A stretch of DNA of 64,000 nt. Source: Xenorhabdus stockiae. Its GTDB lineage: Bacteria; Pseudomonadota; Gammaproteobacteria; Enterobacterales; Enterobacteriaceae. The stretch lies in NCBI RefSeq assembly GCF_002632825.1, contig NZ_NJAJ01000002.1, forward strand, positions 1-64,000, given 5' to 3'. The position numbers and the translations under genes were made by a program. The notes under the pieces are model-generated. The model worked only from the letters and a program-made list of their open reading frames with translations, was not told the origin of the DNA and did no database searches. This document shows positions 1 to 7,204 of this stretch, piece by piece. Within the stretch, counting starts at the first letter, position 1, and each line of letters starts with the position of its first letter.

Positions 1-79
1 GACAAAACTGCGCCCACTGGGGGATGAAAAGACGACAAAAGTCGTCGACATCGCAGAAAATTTCAACTAACTTGTCCAT
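1..79 (-). CDS. IS982-family transposase, N-terminal fragment (cut by window edge)
   Basis: Read on the minus strand from an ATG at 79, the sequence encodes MDKLVEIFCDVDDFC followed by about 11 more residues to the window edge. The IFCDVDDFC block near the N-terminus is, from memory, characteristic of IS982-family DDE transposases. A good Shine-Dalgarno (GGAGG) lies just upstream of the ATG. Only about 26 residues are visible, so it is unknown whether the element is intact. The DNA immediately upstream (80-140) carries an inverted repeat that may belong to the end of the element. Confidence 0.7.
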   Translation of the reverse strand, partial: MDKLVEIFCDVDDFCRLFIPQWAQFC

Positions 80-140
80 GGCCTGTTCCTCCCCGGAGTC
101 GTTTTAGGCTTTCACCAAAACTTTGCTCCTGGAACAGGCC
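80..140. repeat. 10-bp inverted repeat beside the transposase start
   Basis: GGCCTGTTCC at 80-89 is exactly complementary to GGAACAGGCC at 131-140. The repeat lies between the transposase start and the nemA 3' end. It could be part of the insertion-sequence terminus or a stem-loop in the transposase leader. The exact IS boundary and any target duplication cannot be fixed, because the other end lies outside the window. Confidence 0.45.
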
Positions 141-173
141 TCTCGTCAATTTCTTATCCAGAATTCAGGTTAA

Positions 174-1277
174 CTAATAATTTGCGGTCGGCCAGTCAAT
201 ATAGCCTTCTGCTCCAGAACCGTAGTGGGTATTACGATCCAGACCAGTCAGTTCAATATTATAACGCAGGCGATTTACCAGATCAGGGTTAGAAATAAAC
301 GGACGTCCAAATGCAACTGCATCAACTTTTCCTTCCGAACGGCGGGAAATGGCCATTTCGAAGTCATAGTTATTATTACCGATATAAGCTCCTTCAAACA
401 GAGAGCGTAGAGCATCCAAATCAACACCTTCAGGAATCAGACGGTCTTTCCCTGTTGTTCCTTCCACAAAATGTAGGTAAGCCAGTTTGAATGGGTTTAG
501 TTGTCGGACCAGATAGCTATAAGTCGCCATAACATTGCTATCAAGTGGAGTTTCACCGACTTCGGTTGTAACAGGTGATAACCGGATGCCAACCCGACCA
601 TCTCCCCATACGCCGGTAACAGCTTTTACCACTTCCAGAACCAGACGAACCCGGTTTTCAATAGAACCACCGTATTGATCGGTTCGGTGGTTGGTTGAAT
701 CGCGTATGAATTGCTCCAAGAGATAATTGTTGGCTGAATGAATTTCTACACCGTCGAATCCTGCTCGTTTGGCGCATTCTGCTGCGTGCCTGTATTGCTC
801 AATAATGCCGGGAATTTCATCCGTATTCAGGGCACGTGGCATCGAGGCTTCCTGCAAGCCTTTTACGGTATAAATATTTCCTGCTGCTTTTATAGCAGAG
901 GGAGCTACAGGCGATTCACCGTTAGGTTGCAGATCAACATGGGAACAGCGGCCGACATGCCATAATTGCATCACTATTTTTCCACCCACTGCGTGAACGG
1001 CATTAGTGACTTTTTTCCACTCAGTTACCTGTTCTTCAGTCCAGATGCCGGGGGTCATGGCATATCCTCGTCCCTGAGCTGAAATATTGGTTGCTTCTGA
1101 AATGATCAAACCGGCGCTGGCGCGCTGGGTATAATAGGTCACCATCATTTCGTTCGGCACCCCTTCTTCATTAACACGAGTCCGAGTTAATGGCGCCATA
1201 ACAATACGGTTAGCAAGCTCGATTTCTCCTAACTTAACCGGTGAAAAAAGGTCGGTACGAATACTATTGTCAGCCAT
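174..1277 (-). CDS. nemA: NemA-like Old Yellow Enzyme (N-ethylmaleimide reductase family)
   Basis: This 367-aa protein is the size of single-domain FMN-dependent ene-reductases that use NAD(P)H to reduce activated C=C bonds (N-ethylmaleimide, quinone-like electrophiles) and nitro groups in the cytosol. The barrel core is clear: an N-terminal NRIVMAPLTRTR block, and GVEIHSANNYLLEQFIRD with His180 and Asn183 (substrate-anion pair) and Tyr185 (proton donor). RTDQYGG and AFGRPFISNPDL (phosphate-binding loop) follow. It lies 55 bp downstream of a NemR-type TetR repressor on the same strand, the order of the E. coli nemRA operon. An operator-like motif sits 20 bp upstream of its start, so it may also have its own regulated promoter. 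Nothing is truncated. Confidence 0.9.
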   Translation of the reverse strand: MADNSIRTDLFSPVKLGEIELANRIVMAPLTRTRVNEEGVPNEMMVTYYTQRASAGLIISEATNISAQGRGYAMTPGIWTEEQVTEWKKVTNAVHAVGGKIVMQLWHVGRCSHVDLQPNGESPVAPSAIKAAGNIYTVKGLQEASMPRALNTDEIPGIIEQYRHAAECAKRAGFDGVEIHSANNYLLEQFIRDSTNHRTDQYGGSIENRVRLVLEVVKAVTGVWGDGRVGIRLSPVTTEVGETPLDSNVMATYSYLVRQLNPFKLAYLHFVEGTTGKDRLIPEGVDLDALRSLFEGAYIGNNNYDFEMAISRRSEGKVDAVAFGRPFISNPDLVNRLRYNIELTGLDRNTHYGSGAEGYIDWPTANY

Positions 1278-1296
1278 AATATTTCCTTTAATAATT

Positions 1297-1309
1297 GACC
1301 AGTCGTCTA
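1297..1309. promoter_or_regulatory. Putative NemR operator upstream of nemA
   Basis: GACCAGTCGTCTA lies in the nemR-nemA gap. The same 13-mer with two changed bases (GACTGGTCGTCTA) occurs just upstream of nemR at 1944-1956. Two copies of an uncommon motif, each directly in front of a gene of the same regulon, suggest a TetR-family binding site. I did not match it to a published NemR consensus. Confidence 0.5.
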
Positions 1310-1332
1310 TAAAAAAGATAAAAAAAATGCGA

Positions 1333-1917
1333 CTACGATAGTAGCCGCTGGGTCGTCTCTATGGCGGAGTCAAATGGAGCGGTATCTTTAGCTACTTTAG
1401 CGACAAGAAATGCCCCCAGCCATAGTTGATATAGTGATTCAGCTAGTACGCGAGGCGATATATCCGCTGAGATAGAGTTATCACTCTGCCCTGACTCAAT
1501 ACACTGTGTCAGTTGATCGATAATGTCGACAGTACCTCGACAAAGAATTGCTCTCATTCCTTCAGAAAGGTCGCAGACCTCAGCCCCTAATTTAACCGTC
1601 AGGCATTTATCTTCAGGCTGGCCTGTTGTCTGTATTTCAGAACAGACGCGGAAATAGTTGAGCAAACGCTCACGAGCGGTGCCTTCGGTTGAGGATAAAA
1701 GTGTTCTGGCCCTGGACAAATATTCATTGAAATATTCCTTCAACAAGATCTGTCCAAACTCTTCTTTTGATTTGAAATAGTAATAAAATGAACCTTTGGG
1801 GACACCGGCAGCTGTGACCAGTTCGGCCAACCCAACGGCAGTGTAACCTTTGTGAGCGATAATTGATTTGGCAACATTCAGAATATGTTGCCTTGTGTCT
1901 GATGCAGATTTTTTCAT
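1333..1917 (-). CDS. nemR: NemR-like TetR family repressor
   Basis: This 194-aa protein has an N-terminal TetR helix-turn-helix (residues about 8-55, with VPKGSFYYYFKSKEEF in the recognition region). The central block KCLTVKLGAEVCDLSE closely matches E. coli NemR as I remember it. Cys105 aligns with the redox/electrophile-sensing Cys106 of NemR, Cys115 is the second conserved cysteine, and the C-terminal AKVAK stretch occupies the place of the Lys that modulates it. By analogy it is derepressed by reactive chlorine and electrophiles, switching on the downstream reductase. It is the first gene of a nemR-nemA operon and is preceded by an operator-like motif at 1944-1956. Confidence 0.85.
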   Translation of the reverse strand: MKKSASDTRQHILNVAKSIIAHKGYTAVGLAELVTAAGVPKGSFYYYFKSKEEFGQILLKEYFNEYLSRARTLLSSTEGTARERLLNYFRVCSEIQTTGQPEDKCLTVKLGAEVCDLSEGMRAILCRGTVDIIDQLTQCIESGQSDNSISADISPRVLAESLYQLWLGAFLVAKVAKDTAPFDSAIETTQRLLS

Positions 1918-1943
1918 AATGCTTTTATCATAATCATAATACT

Positions 1944-1956
1944 GACTGGTCGTCTA
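1944..1956. promoter_or_regulatory. Putative NemR operator upstream of nemR
   Basis: GACTGGTCGTCTA lies 27 bp upstream of the nemR start, in the divergent region shared with the GNAT gene. It is a near-copy of the motif at 1297-1309. The position fits autorepression of the nemRA operon. Confidence 0.5.
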
Positions 1957-2072
1957 GTTATTTGTCTTATAAATTTCACAACTGATTATGAAATAGCATT
2001 GGTCTGTTTCTGATGCGTGACTGGTAAATTTTGTTTATCACATATCTTCCTTTTCTAGTTGAGGTGTCAGGT

Positions 2073-2576
2073 ATGGAATCGTTACCACTTATCAGAGTAT
2101 TAGGAAAAAGTGACGTTAAAGATTACCGAGAACTTCGGCTTGAATCTTTGTACATCAATCCCGAATCTTTTGGTTCAACGTATCAAGAGGAATCAACTAA
2201 AAATGAGCAGGAGTTTATCACCAGAATAACGGGTTCTTTGATTTTGGGCGCTTATTTAAATAATGAGTTAATTGGTATGATTGGATTTCAGCAAAATAGC
2301 AACTATAAAACCTTACATAAAGGAGTTATCTGGGGTTTTTATGTCAAACCGGGTTATCGTGGTTTGAAAGTTGGCGAAAAGCTAATGGATAACTTAATAA
2401 TATTACTGAAAAAAAGTAACGTTAAAAAGTTATCATTAGCTGTGGTTGAAGAGAATGTCTCAGCGATTCATTTATATGAAAAAATGGGATTCAAGGTATA
2501 TGGGAAGGAGCCTATCTCATTAAAAATTAATGAAGAAAAATACGTCAATAATATCTTGATGTGTCTGTTCATCTAA
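2073..2576 (+). CDS. GNAT family N-acetyltransferase
   Basis: About 167 aa from the chosen ATG at 2073, which is preceded by GAGGTG at good spacing. A longer frame from TTG at 2031 exists but has no ribosome site. GNAT motif A is visible as FYVKPGYRGLKVGEKL (acetyl-CoA pyrophosphate loop R-G-x-x-x-G), and motif B as EENVSAIHLYEKMGFKVYG. This pattern is typical of small-molecule or Rim-type acetyltransferases, but the substrate cannot be deduced. It is transcribed divergently from nemR and ends just before a strong terminator. It is AT-rich like the rest of the left flank. Confidence 0.8.
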   Translation: MESLPLIRVLGKSDVKDYRELRLESLYINPESFGSTYQEESTKNEQEFITRITGSLILGAYLNNELIGMIGFQQNSNYKTLHKGVIWGFYVKPGYRGLKVGEKLMDNLIILLKKSNVKKLSLAVVEENVSAIHLYEKMGFKVYGKEPISLKINEEKYVNNILMCLFI

Positions 2577-2597
2577 GTGTTAATTCAAAACCAATTA

Positions 2598-2637
2598 TCA
2601 CGTTTCAACCCGTTTTTACAGCGAAACGTGATTTTTG
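2598..2637 (+). terminator. Rho-independent terminator after the GNAT gene
   Basis: A perfect 10-bp stem, ATCACGTTTC (2598-2607) with GAAACGTGAT (2624-2633), runs straight into five T residues. It lies between convergent genes (GNAT on plus, MarR on minus) and may serve both, although the T-run is better for the plus strand. Confidence 0.85.
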
Positions 2638-2652
2638 CTTCATAAGATTTAA

Positions 2653-3174
2653 TCATTCGTTACGAATGAGTGTATTCGCGGATAAAAGATCTGCTGCCCG
2701 ATGACATAGCTCTGTAAATATAGCAATTTCGCCCTGAGACATATGCGATGTGACAATATCAGCCATATTGCATTTACTTGCTTCGGTTCGCTGCAAGAAT
2801 ACCAATCCCTTCGGGCTTAATTTAGTGAGCAGTTCGCGCTTATCATGCTCACTCGATTCTTGTTTAACCAGCTCCTTATCTTTAAGTGAGCGTAAAATCT
2901 TCGATGTTTTTGAGCGGGTAAAACCGAGCTTTTCGCCAATAACGCCGGGGTTCATGGATTGATATTGCCGGAGTAAATGTAATACATCATATTGAGCCCA
3001 GGAAACGCCTTCAGGGTTTACCATCGTTCTTCTTGCAACAAGAACGCACTGGAGCCTGCTCAATGCATCTCCAAAAGGTGTTATCGCAATATCATGAGTG
3101 TTCTGATTATCCGTTTTCATATAACGCTTTTCTTTTTGTGATTCAGCTAACGGTAAATGGCAGGAGAAAATCAT
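2653..3174 (-). CDS. MarR family transcriptional regulator
   Basis: Up to 173 aa. The MarR winged helix is recognisable: WAQYDVLHLLRQY, then GVIGEKLGFTRSKTSKILRSL (recognition helix) and the wing DKRELLTKLSPKG. The start is uncertain: Met19 (ATG at 3120, MKTDNQNTHD) gives a more typical MarR length of about 155 aa, but neither start has a clear ribosome site. It follows an SDR gene by 37 bp on the same strand and is probably co-transcribed with it. If it controls that operon, the paired TAGTTTC motifs upstream of the SDR gene are candidate operators. The ligand is unknown. Confidence 0.8.
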   Translation of the reverse strand: MIFSCHLPLAESQKEKRYMKTDNQNTHDIAITPFGDALSRLQCVLVARRTMVNPEGVSWAQYDVLHLLRQYQSMNPGVIGEKLGFTRSKTSKILRSLKDKELVKQESSEHDKRELLTKLSPKGLVFLQRTEASKCNMADIVTSHMSQGEIAIFTELCHRAADLLSANTLIRNE

Positions 3175-3211
3175 CCCGCCACTGTCTAAATTTTTTACTC
3201 AAATTGCTCCA

Positions 3212-3961
3212 CTATTGTGATAAATATCCTCCATCAACAGGATAAATCCCCCCTGTGCAAAAGCTGGATTTTCCTGATAAAAGAAATGAAATAAATTCAG
3301 CAACTTCTTCCATTTTAGCCATTCTTTTCATGGGGTGGCAGTCTGAAAAGCGGTGTAATACTTCTTCTGGAAATTCATTTATCTTTGGAGTACTAACATA
3401 ACCAGGGGCAACTGCATTTACCCGGATATTCTTACATGCAAATTCCAGTGCGGCGGTTTTCGTTAAACCAATCACGCCATGCTTTGCTACGGTGTAAGGC
3501 GATAAGCCAGCAATACCAACGAACCCATTAACGGCTGACAAATTAACTATCGCCCCTCCTCCTGATTTCAGCATCGCGGGTATTTCATATTTCATGCAAT
3601 AGAAAACACTGCTCAATGTGGTGGAAATAACCCGATCCCAATTCTCCAGTGTTTGCTCTGGTATGGTTTTATTATGTTCACCAGTTATTCCGGCACTATT
3701 GACCGCAAAATCCAGCCTGCCAAAATAATTCACTGTGTTATCAATTAAACGGCAAACTTGGGCTGGATCAGACACATCACACTGAATACCCAGAGCACGT
3801 TTACCATCAGGTGATAAGGATTTAGCCTTATTTTCAACTGAAAACTTAGATCTGGATGCAATGACAACACTGGCCCCTTTTGCATATAAAATGTCCGCAA
3901 CTTTTTCTCCGATCCCATCTGTGCTACCAGTAATAATAGCTACCCGACTGTTAAAACTCAT
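3212..3961 (-). CDS. Short-chain dehydrogenase/reductase (classical SDR)
   Basis: 249 aa from the ATG at 3961, chosen because GGAGGG precedes it; an in-frame ATG 12 codons upstream lacks this. The SDR fingerprint is complete: TGSTDGIG (residues 11-18, NAD(P)-binding), NSAG in place of NNAG (about 88-91), and the catalytic Ser142-Tyr156-Lys160 in NLSAV...SPYTVAK. VNAVAPGYVSTP and the C-terminal TGGIYPVDGG also match. These enzymes oxidise alcohols or reduce carbonyls; the substrate is not evident. It is the first gene of a probable two-gene operon with the MarR regulator, and two operator-like repeats lie in its upstream region. Confidence 0.85.
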   Translation of the reverse strand: MSFNSRVAIITGSTDGIGEKVADILYAKGASVVIASRSKFSVENKAKSLSPDGKRALGIQCDVSDPAQVCRLIDNTVNYFGRLDFAVNSAGITGEHNKTIPEQTLENWDRVISTTLSSVFYCMKYEIPAMLKSGGGAIVNLSAVNGFVGIAGLSPYTVAKHGVIGLTKTAALEFACKNIRVNAVAPGYVSTPKINEFPEEVLHRFSDCHPMKRMAKMEEVAEFISFLLSGKSSFCTGGIYPVDGGYLSQ

Positions 3962-4046
3962 AAATCCCTCCGTATCATTTTTACTATTGAGACACATGGA
4001 TTTATCTGACTTTAACAGCCGATAGTGACAATTTTTGTCAGCAATA

Positions 4047-4140
4047 TAGTTTCCACTTAGAAAATATATTTGATGTTTGTTAAAAAATTCACGAGGATGA
4101 TATCCGTGTTTTCAGAATATTAGTTTCCATTAAGAAACTA
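4047..4140. promoter_or_regulatory. Paired TAGTTTC inverted repeats upstream of the SDR-MarR operon
   Basis: At 4121-4140, TAGTTTC and GAAACTA form a perfect 7-bp inverted repeat with a 6-bp spacer. At 4047-4066 the same 20-bp layout recurs with one arm degenerate (TAGTTTC-N6-GAAAATA). The copies are 74 bp apart in the gap between the SDR start and the MocR gene end. MarR dimers commonly bind such sites, so autoregulation by the neighbouring MarR protein is the simplest reading. Confidence 0.5.
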
Positions 4141-4153
4141 TAAATGCAGAATT

Positions 4154-5491
4154 TCATAAACACGAATACAGACTGACAATGCTTTTTACTTTTTCCAGTA
4201 CCGTTTGCAGGGATTTTTGTTCTATCGAACCGATAGCAAGACGGATTGCATGTGGCACATATGAAGATGTAGCAAACGGCTCGGCTGTGGATACTGATAT
4301 ATGCTCCTTCATTAAAGCCATTGTAACCTGATCTGCCCTTACCCCCTCATCCAGCGGAAGCCAGACAAAATAGGATGATGGATGGCTGATATATCTCATC
4401 CCTTTAAAGACCCGTTTAACAATGAGTTGACGTGCTTGTGCATCATGACGTTTATCTTCTTCTAACTGGGTGATCATTCCGTTAGTGATCCACTCACAGG
4501 TAATGGCGGTAATTAAAGCCGGGGTATTCCATGTTGTTACCCTGATTATCCGTTCAAGTGCGGGGATCTTTTCTACCGAAGCAGCAATAAAACCAACGCG
4601 TAATCCGGTCGCAATACTTTTTGAAAAACCAGAAACATAGATTGTGGATTCAGGAGCCAGTTCCGCTAAGGGCGGCGGTGCATTCTCGACAAGAAAAGCA
4701 TAAGAACCATCTTCAATCAGCAGCAGGTTATATTGTCGTGCCAGCGCCACCAGACGTTGCCGATGTTGCCGGCTCATCACCCATCCTAATGGATTGTGTA
4801 ATGTAGGCATGGTATAGAACGCCCGGACATGCCGACGCTGACATAGCTTTTCCAGGGCATCCAGATCAGTCCCCTCGTTACCAGCAGGAACTGAAACAAG
4901 CTCCAGATGATAAGTCTTTGCCAGCGCTTTAAAACCCGGGTAAGTCAGAGTATCTACTGCAACTACATCACCGGGTTTCAACATAGCCATAACTGTTGTG
5001 GCTAAACCATGCTGAGCACCGCTAACGATAAGGGTATTATCTGTCGTGATACTCTTTAATCCCCTTGTTTTCAGATATTGCGCTATCACCGTTCGTTCAT
5101 GCAAACGCCCGCCATGTGGTTGGTAACGAAGTAATGCTTCAAGATCGCCGGAAGTCGCCAGTTGGCGGAGGGAATTTCGCAACAATTCTGTCTGGGAGGG
5201 AAAAGAGGGATAGTTAAAACTTAAATCAACCATATCTGAAGCTACATGGTGTTCTAGACCCAAATCCGCAGGTAATGATATTTCCCGGACAAATGTCCCT
5301 CTCCCTGTCTCCCCACTCACGAGTCCCATCGCTTCAAGTTCAGTATAAACCCGGGTTGCTGTGACTAAAGACATCTTTTCATCAATAGCTAGCTGTCGGT
5401 GAGTAGGCAGGCGTGTTCCGGGAGGCAAACGGCCCGTTCGTATATCAGCAGCAAATTTATCAACTATAAATTTATATCGAGAGTGTGCCAT
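4154..5491 (-). CDS. MocR-type regulator (GntR HTH fused to PLP aminotransferase-like domain)
   Basis: This 445-aa protein has an N-terminal GntR winged helix (residues about 5-70: RTGRLPPGTRLPTHRQLA, then ATRVYTELEAMGLV and the wing ETGRGTFVRE). It is fused to a fold-type I aminotransferase domain. PLP-contact residues are visible: HNPLG (Asn233), Asp261 in LLIEDGSY, Lys291 in SGFSKSIATG and Arg298. MocR proteins sense PLP or an amino-acid adduct and usually regulate a divergent neighbour. Here that neighbour is the EamA exporter at 5794, across a promoter region holding a strong palindrome and four TCATGA boxes. Length and motifs are typical; the effector is unknown. Confidence 0.88.
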   Translation of the reverse strand: MAHSRYKFIVDKFAADIRTGRLPPGTRLPTHRQLAIDEKMSLVTATRVYTELEAMGLVSGETGRGTFVREISLPADLGLEHHVASDMVDLSFNYPSFPSQTELLRNSLRQLATSGDLEALLRYQPHGGRLHERTVIAQYLKTRGLKSITTDNTLIVSGAQHGLATTVMAMLKPGDVVAVDTLTYPGFKALAKTYHLELVSVPAGNEGTDLDALEKLCQRRHVRAFYTMPTLHNPLGWVMSRQHRQRLVALARQYNLLLIEDGSYAFLVENAPPPLAELAPESTIYVSGFSKSIATGLRVGFIAASVEKIPALERIIRVTTWNTPALITAITCEWITNGMITQLEEDKRHDAQARQLIVKRVFKGMRYISHPSSYFVWLPLDEGVRADQVTMALMKEHISVSTAEPFATSSYVPHAIRLAIGSIEQKSLQTVLEKVKSIVSLYSCL

Positions 5492-5521
5492 TAAAAAAAG
5501 CCTCCGGTTTCAGTGCATTTC

Positions 5522-5609
5522 TCATGATAACGCCTGATTTATATGCGATTTGTACGGAAATGTATTCATGACAATAATTTGATTGTCATGAATGTGAGCA
5601 ATATCATGA
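5522..5609. promoter_or_regulatory. Perfect 12-bp inverted repeat and four TCATGA boxes (candidate MocR operator)
   Basis: ATTCATGACAAT (5564-5575) and ATTGTCATGAAT (5582-5593) are perfect inverted repeats with a 6-bp spacer. The core TCATGA occurs four times, at 5522, 5566, 5586 and 5604. The last three are 20 and 18 bp apart, roughly two helical turns. The array begins about 30 bp upstream of the MocR start, in the divergent region shared with the exporter. This is a good candidate for cooperative binding by the MocR dimer. Confidence 0.6.
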
Positions 5610-5707
5610 TTTATCGTTATCACAGGTTGGTCAGTATTTTATTTATAGGCTTCAGTTAGATACTCGATAAACTCCAAGTTACAACGGGTAATATGAGGTG
5701 AGTTCTT

Positions 5708-5736
5708 ATATTTCCCCGCGGTGCGGGGAGATAGAC
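5708..5736. repeat. Solitary hairpin resembling a type I-E CRISPR repeat
   Basis: CCCCGC (5714-5719) pairs with GCGGGG (5723-5728) around a 3-nt loop, flanked by TT and AGATAGAC. The layout TTCCCCGC-loop-GCGGGG-A resembles the E. coli type I-E repeat. There is no second copy nearby, so this is not an array. Directly downstream, CTTGAAGT (5742-5749) resembles a half of the enterobacterial intergenic repeat seen at 61.3 kb. Confidence 0.4.
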
Positions 5737-5793
5737 ACGTATCTTGAAGTCGAGTTGGTATAGAATCTAATTACATGAGGTTTCAGAACAAAC

Positions 5794-6675
5794 ATGAAAA
5801 GTTTAACCATGAAACAGGATAGAACGAACGGATGGTTTAATGGCTTTCTTGGTGTATTGATTTTCAGTGGCTCTTTACCTGCAACAAAAGTGGCAGTAAT
5901 GGATTTTGACCCTGTGTTTCTGACTGTTGCCCGGGCATCCATTGCCGGTTTATTGGCTCTGGTCATCTTATTAATTTTAAAAGAAAAGCGCCCTAAGTTA
6001 GAACAAATCGCGTCTCTGGTTATCGTTTCTATCGGTGTGGTCGTTGGCTTCCCTCTTCTCACCGCACTGGCACTGCAATATATAACTTCTGCTCACTCCA
6101 TTGTATTTTTGGGTTTACTGCCTCTGGCAACAGCCATCTTTGGTGTATGGCGTGGAGGAGAACGTCCCCGCCCTGCTTTCTGGGTGTTTTCTGTCATCGG
6201 CAGTGCACTGGTTGTGGGGTTCGCATTTACTCAGGATTCAAGCGCTTCACTGACCGGAGATCTATTAATGCTGGCGTCTGTCATTGTCTGCGGGCTTGGT
6301 TATGCGGAAGGCGCAAAGGTTTCCCGGGAACTGGGTGGCTGGCAGGTGATATGTTGGGCCTTACTCATCTCATTACCCATCATGCTGATTCTGACATTGA
6401 TATATATACCGGATACATTTAAAAACGTCAGTATGCCTGCCTGGATAAGTCTTGGGTATGTTTCACTCTTCAGTATGCTGATCGGGTTTATTTTCTGGTA
6501 TCGCGGTTTAGTACAAGGAGGAATTGCTGCTGTCGGTCAGCTTCAATTACTTCAACCCTTTTTAGGTCTGGCTTTAGCTGCGAGTTTGCTGGGTGAATCT
6601 GTAAGCTTCCTTATGGTTATTGTAACGATTGGTGTAGTTTTCTGTGTCTTTGGTTCCCGACGATTTGCAAGATAG
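5794..6675 (+). CDS. EamA/DMT superfamily inner-membrane transporter
   Basis: This 293-aa, very hydrophobic protein shows about ten membrane segments in two EamA repeats (first half about residues 15-145, second about 155-290). Landmarks are PATKVAVMDFDPVFLTVARA in repeat 1 and FIFWYRGLVQGG...QLLQPFLGLALAASLLGE in repeat 2, the usual drug/metabolite transporter pattern. Such proteins often export amino acids or metabolites. It is divergent from the MocR regulator, a frequent pairing in which MocR controls the transporter. The first ATG has GAGG rather far upstream (about 14 nt), and Met6 is an alternative start. It probably has no functional tie to the NRPS genes 530 bp downstream. Confidence 0.82.
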   Translation: MKSLTMKQDRTNGWFNGFLGVLIFSGSLPATKVAVMDFDPVFLTVARASIAGLLALVILLILKEKRPKLEQIASLVIVSIGVVVGFPLLTALALQYITSAHSIVFLGLLPLATAIFGVWRGGERPRPAFWVFSVIGSALVVGFAFTQDSSASLTGDLLMLASVIVCGLGYAEGAKVSRELGGWQVICWALLISLPIMLILTLIYIPDTFKNVSMPAWISLGYVSLFSMLIGFIFWYRGLVQGGIAAVGQLQLLQPFLGLALAASLLGESVSFLMVIVTIGVVFCVFGSRRFAR

Positions 6676-7204
6676 CTTCCGATCAGGTGAAACCATCTTC
6701 TTACCGCTTAGGAAGGTGGTATTCATCGTGTTGATGTTCCCTCCGTCGGTTCACACTTCAGCCGTTTAGTTCCCCCCTTGATTTAATAATACGTTAATGT
6801 TCCCTATAAACATTTAGTAATATTATTATAACCACTCGTTACTCCTGCCACATTAAACTGCCGATCAAGCTTAATTCTTTTATCTTTTTGGACTCAAGCA
6901 ATACATGGGTAAAACAAAAAAACATAATAATTTTTTCATTATTTTGTTTCTGTTTAAGTTCATTGGTTTAGTTTTGATAACGTATTATTAATGCCACCTC
7001 CGTTGGCATCCTGATGTGCAAGTTAAGCACTATCCTCGCGCTTTAAAAAATAACCTAGATACAAATTTTGTTCTGAATGAAGCATTTGTATACAGAATGC
7101 AGCGCTATATCTGTGCCTGTTATTACATGCCCACTTTCATAATGAAATGAATTGTATCAGGTTTTTAGTTGACAGATTAATCCCTGAGATTCTGGAACTA
7201 TAAA
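6676..7204. other. AT-rich intergenic region ahead of the NRPS operon
   Basis: This 529-bp stretch has no convincing gene. It holds a 9-bp hairpin (6692-6700 with 6712-6720, one G-T pair) shortly after the exporter stop but without a T-run, and an AATGTT-N7-AACATT palindrome at 6796-6814. A 28-codon ORF (6905-6991) encodes a basic start followed by a hydrophobic stretch (MGKTKKHNNFFIILFLFKF...) but has only a weak ribosome site. The NRPS promoter should lie here; I could not identify a convincing -35/-10 pair. Confidence 0.6.

Noticed and set aside
738-965. 75-codon plus-strand frame inside nemA
   Set aside because: Antisense shadow of a well-conserved gene.
5708-5736. A CRISPR array
   Set aside because: Only one repeat-like unit, no spacers and no cas genes in the window.
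5706-6062. 118-codon minus-strand frame overlapping the EamA gene
   Set aside because: It is antisense to a clear transporter gene, has no recognisable domain, and its N-terminal sequence is basic and low in complexity.
6692-6720. Hairpin after the EamA gene as a terminator
   Set aside because: The stem is reasonable but no T-run follows; kept only as a note in the intergenic entry.
7169-7174. TTGACA just upstream of the first NRPS gene as a -35 box
   Set aside because: At 16-18 bp spacing there is no reasonable -10, and the TATAAA further on overlaps the start codon region.
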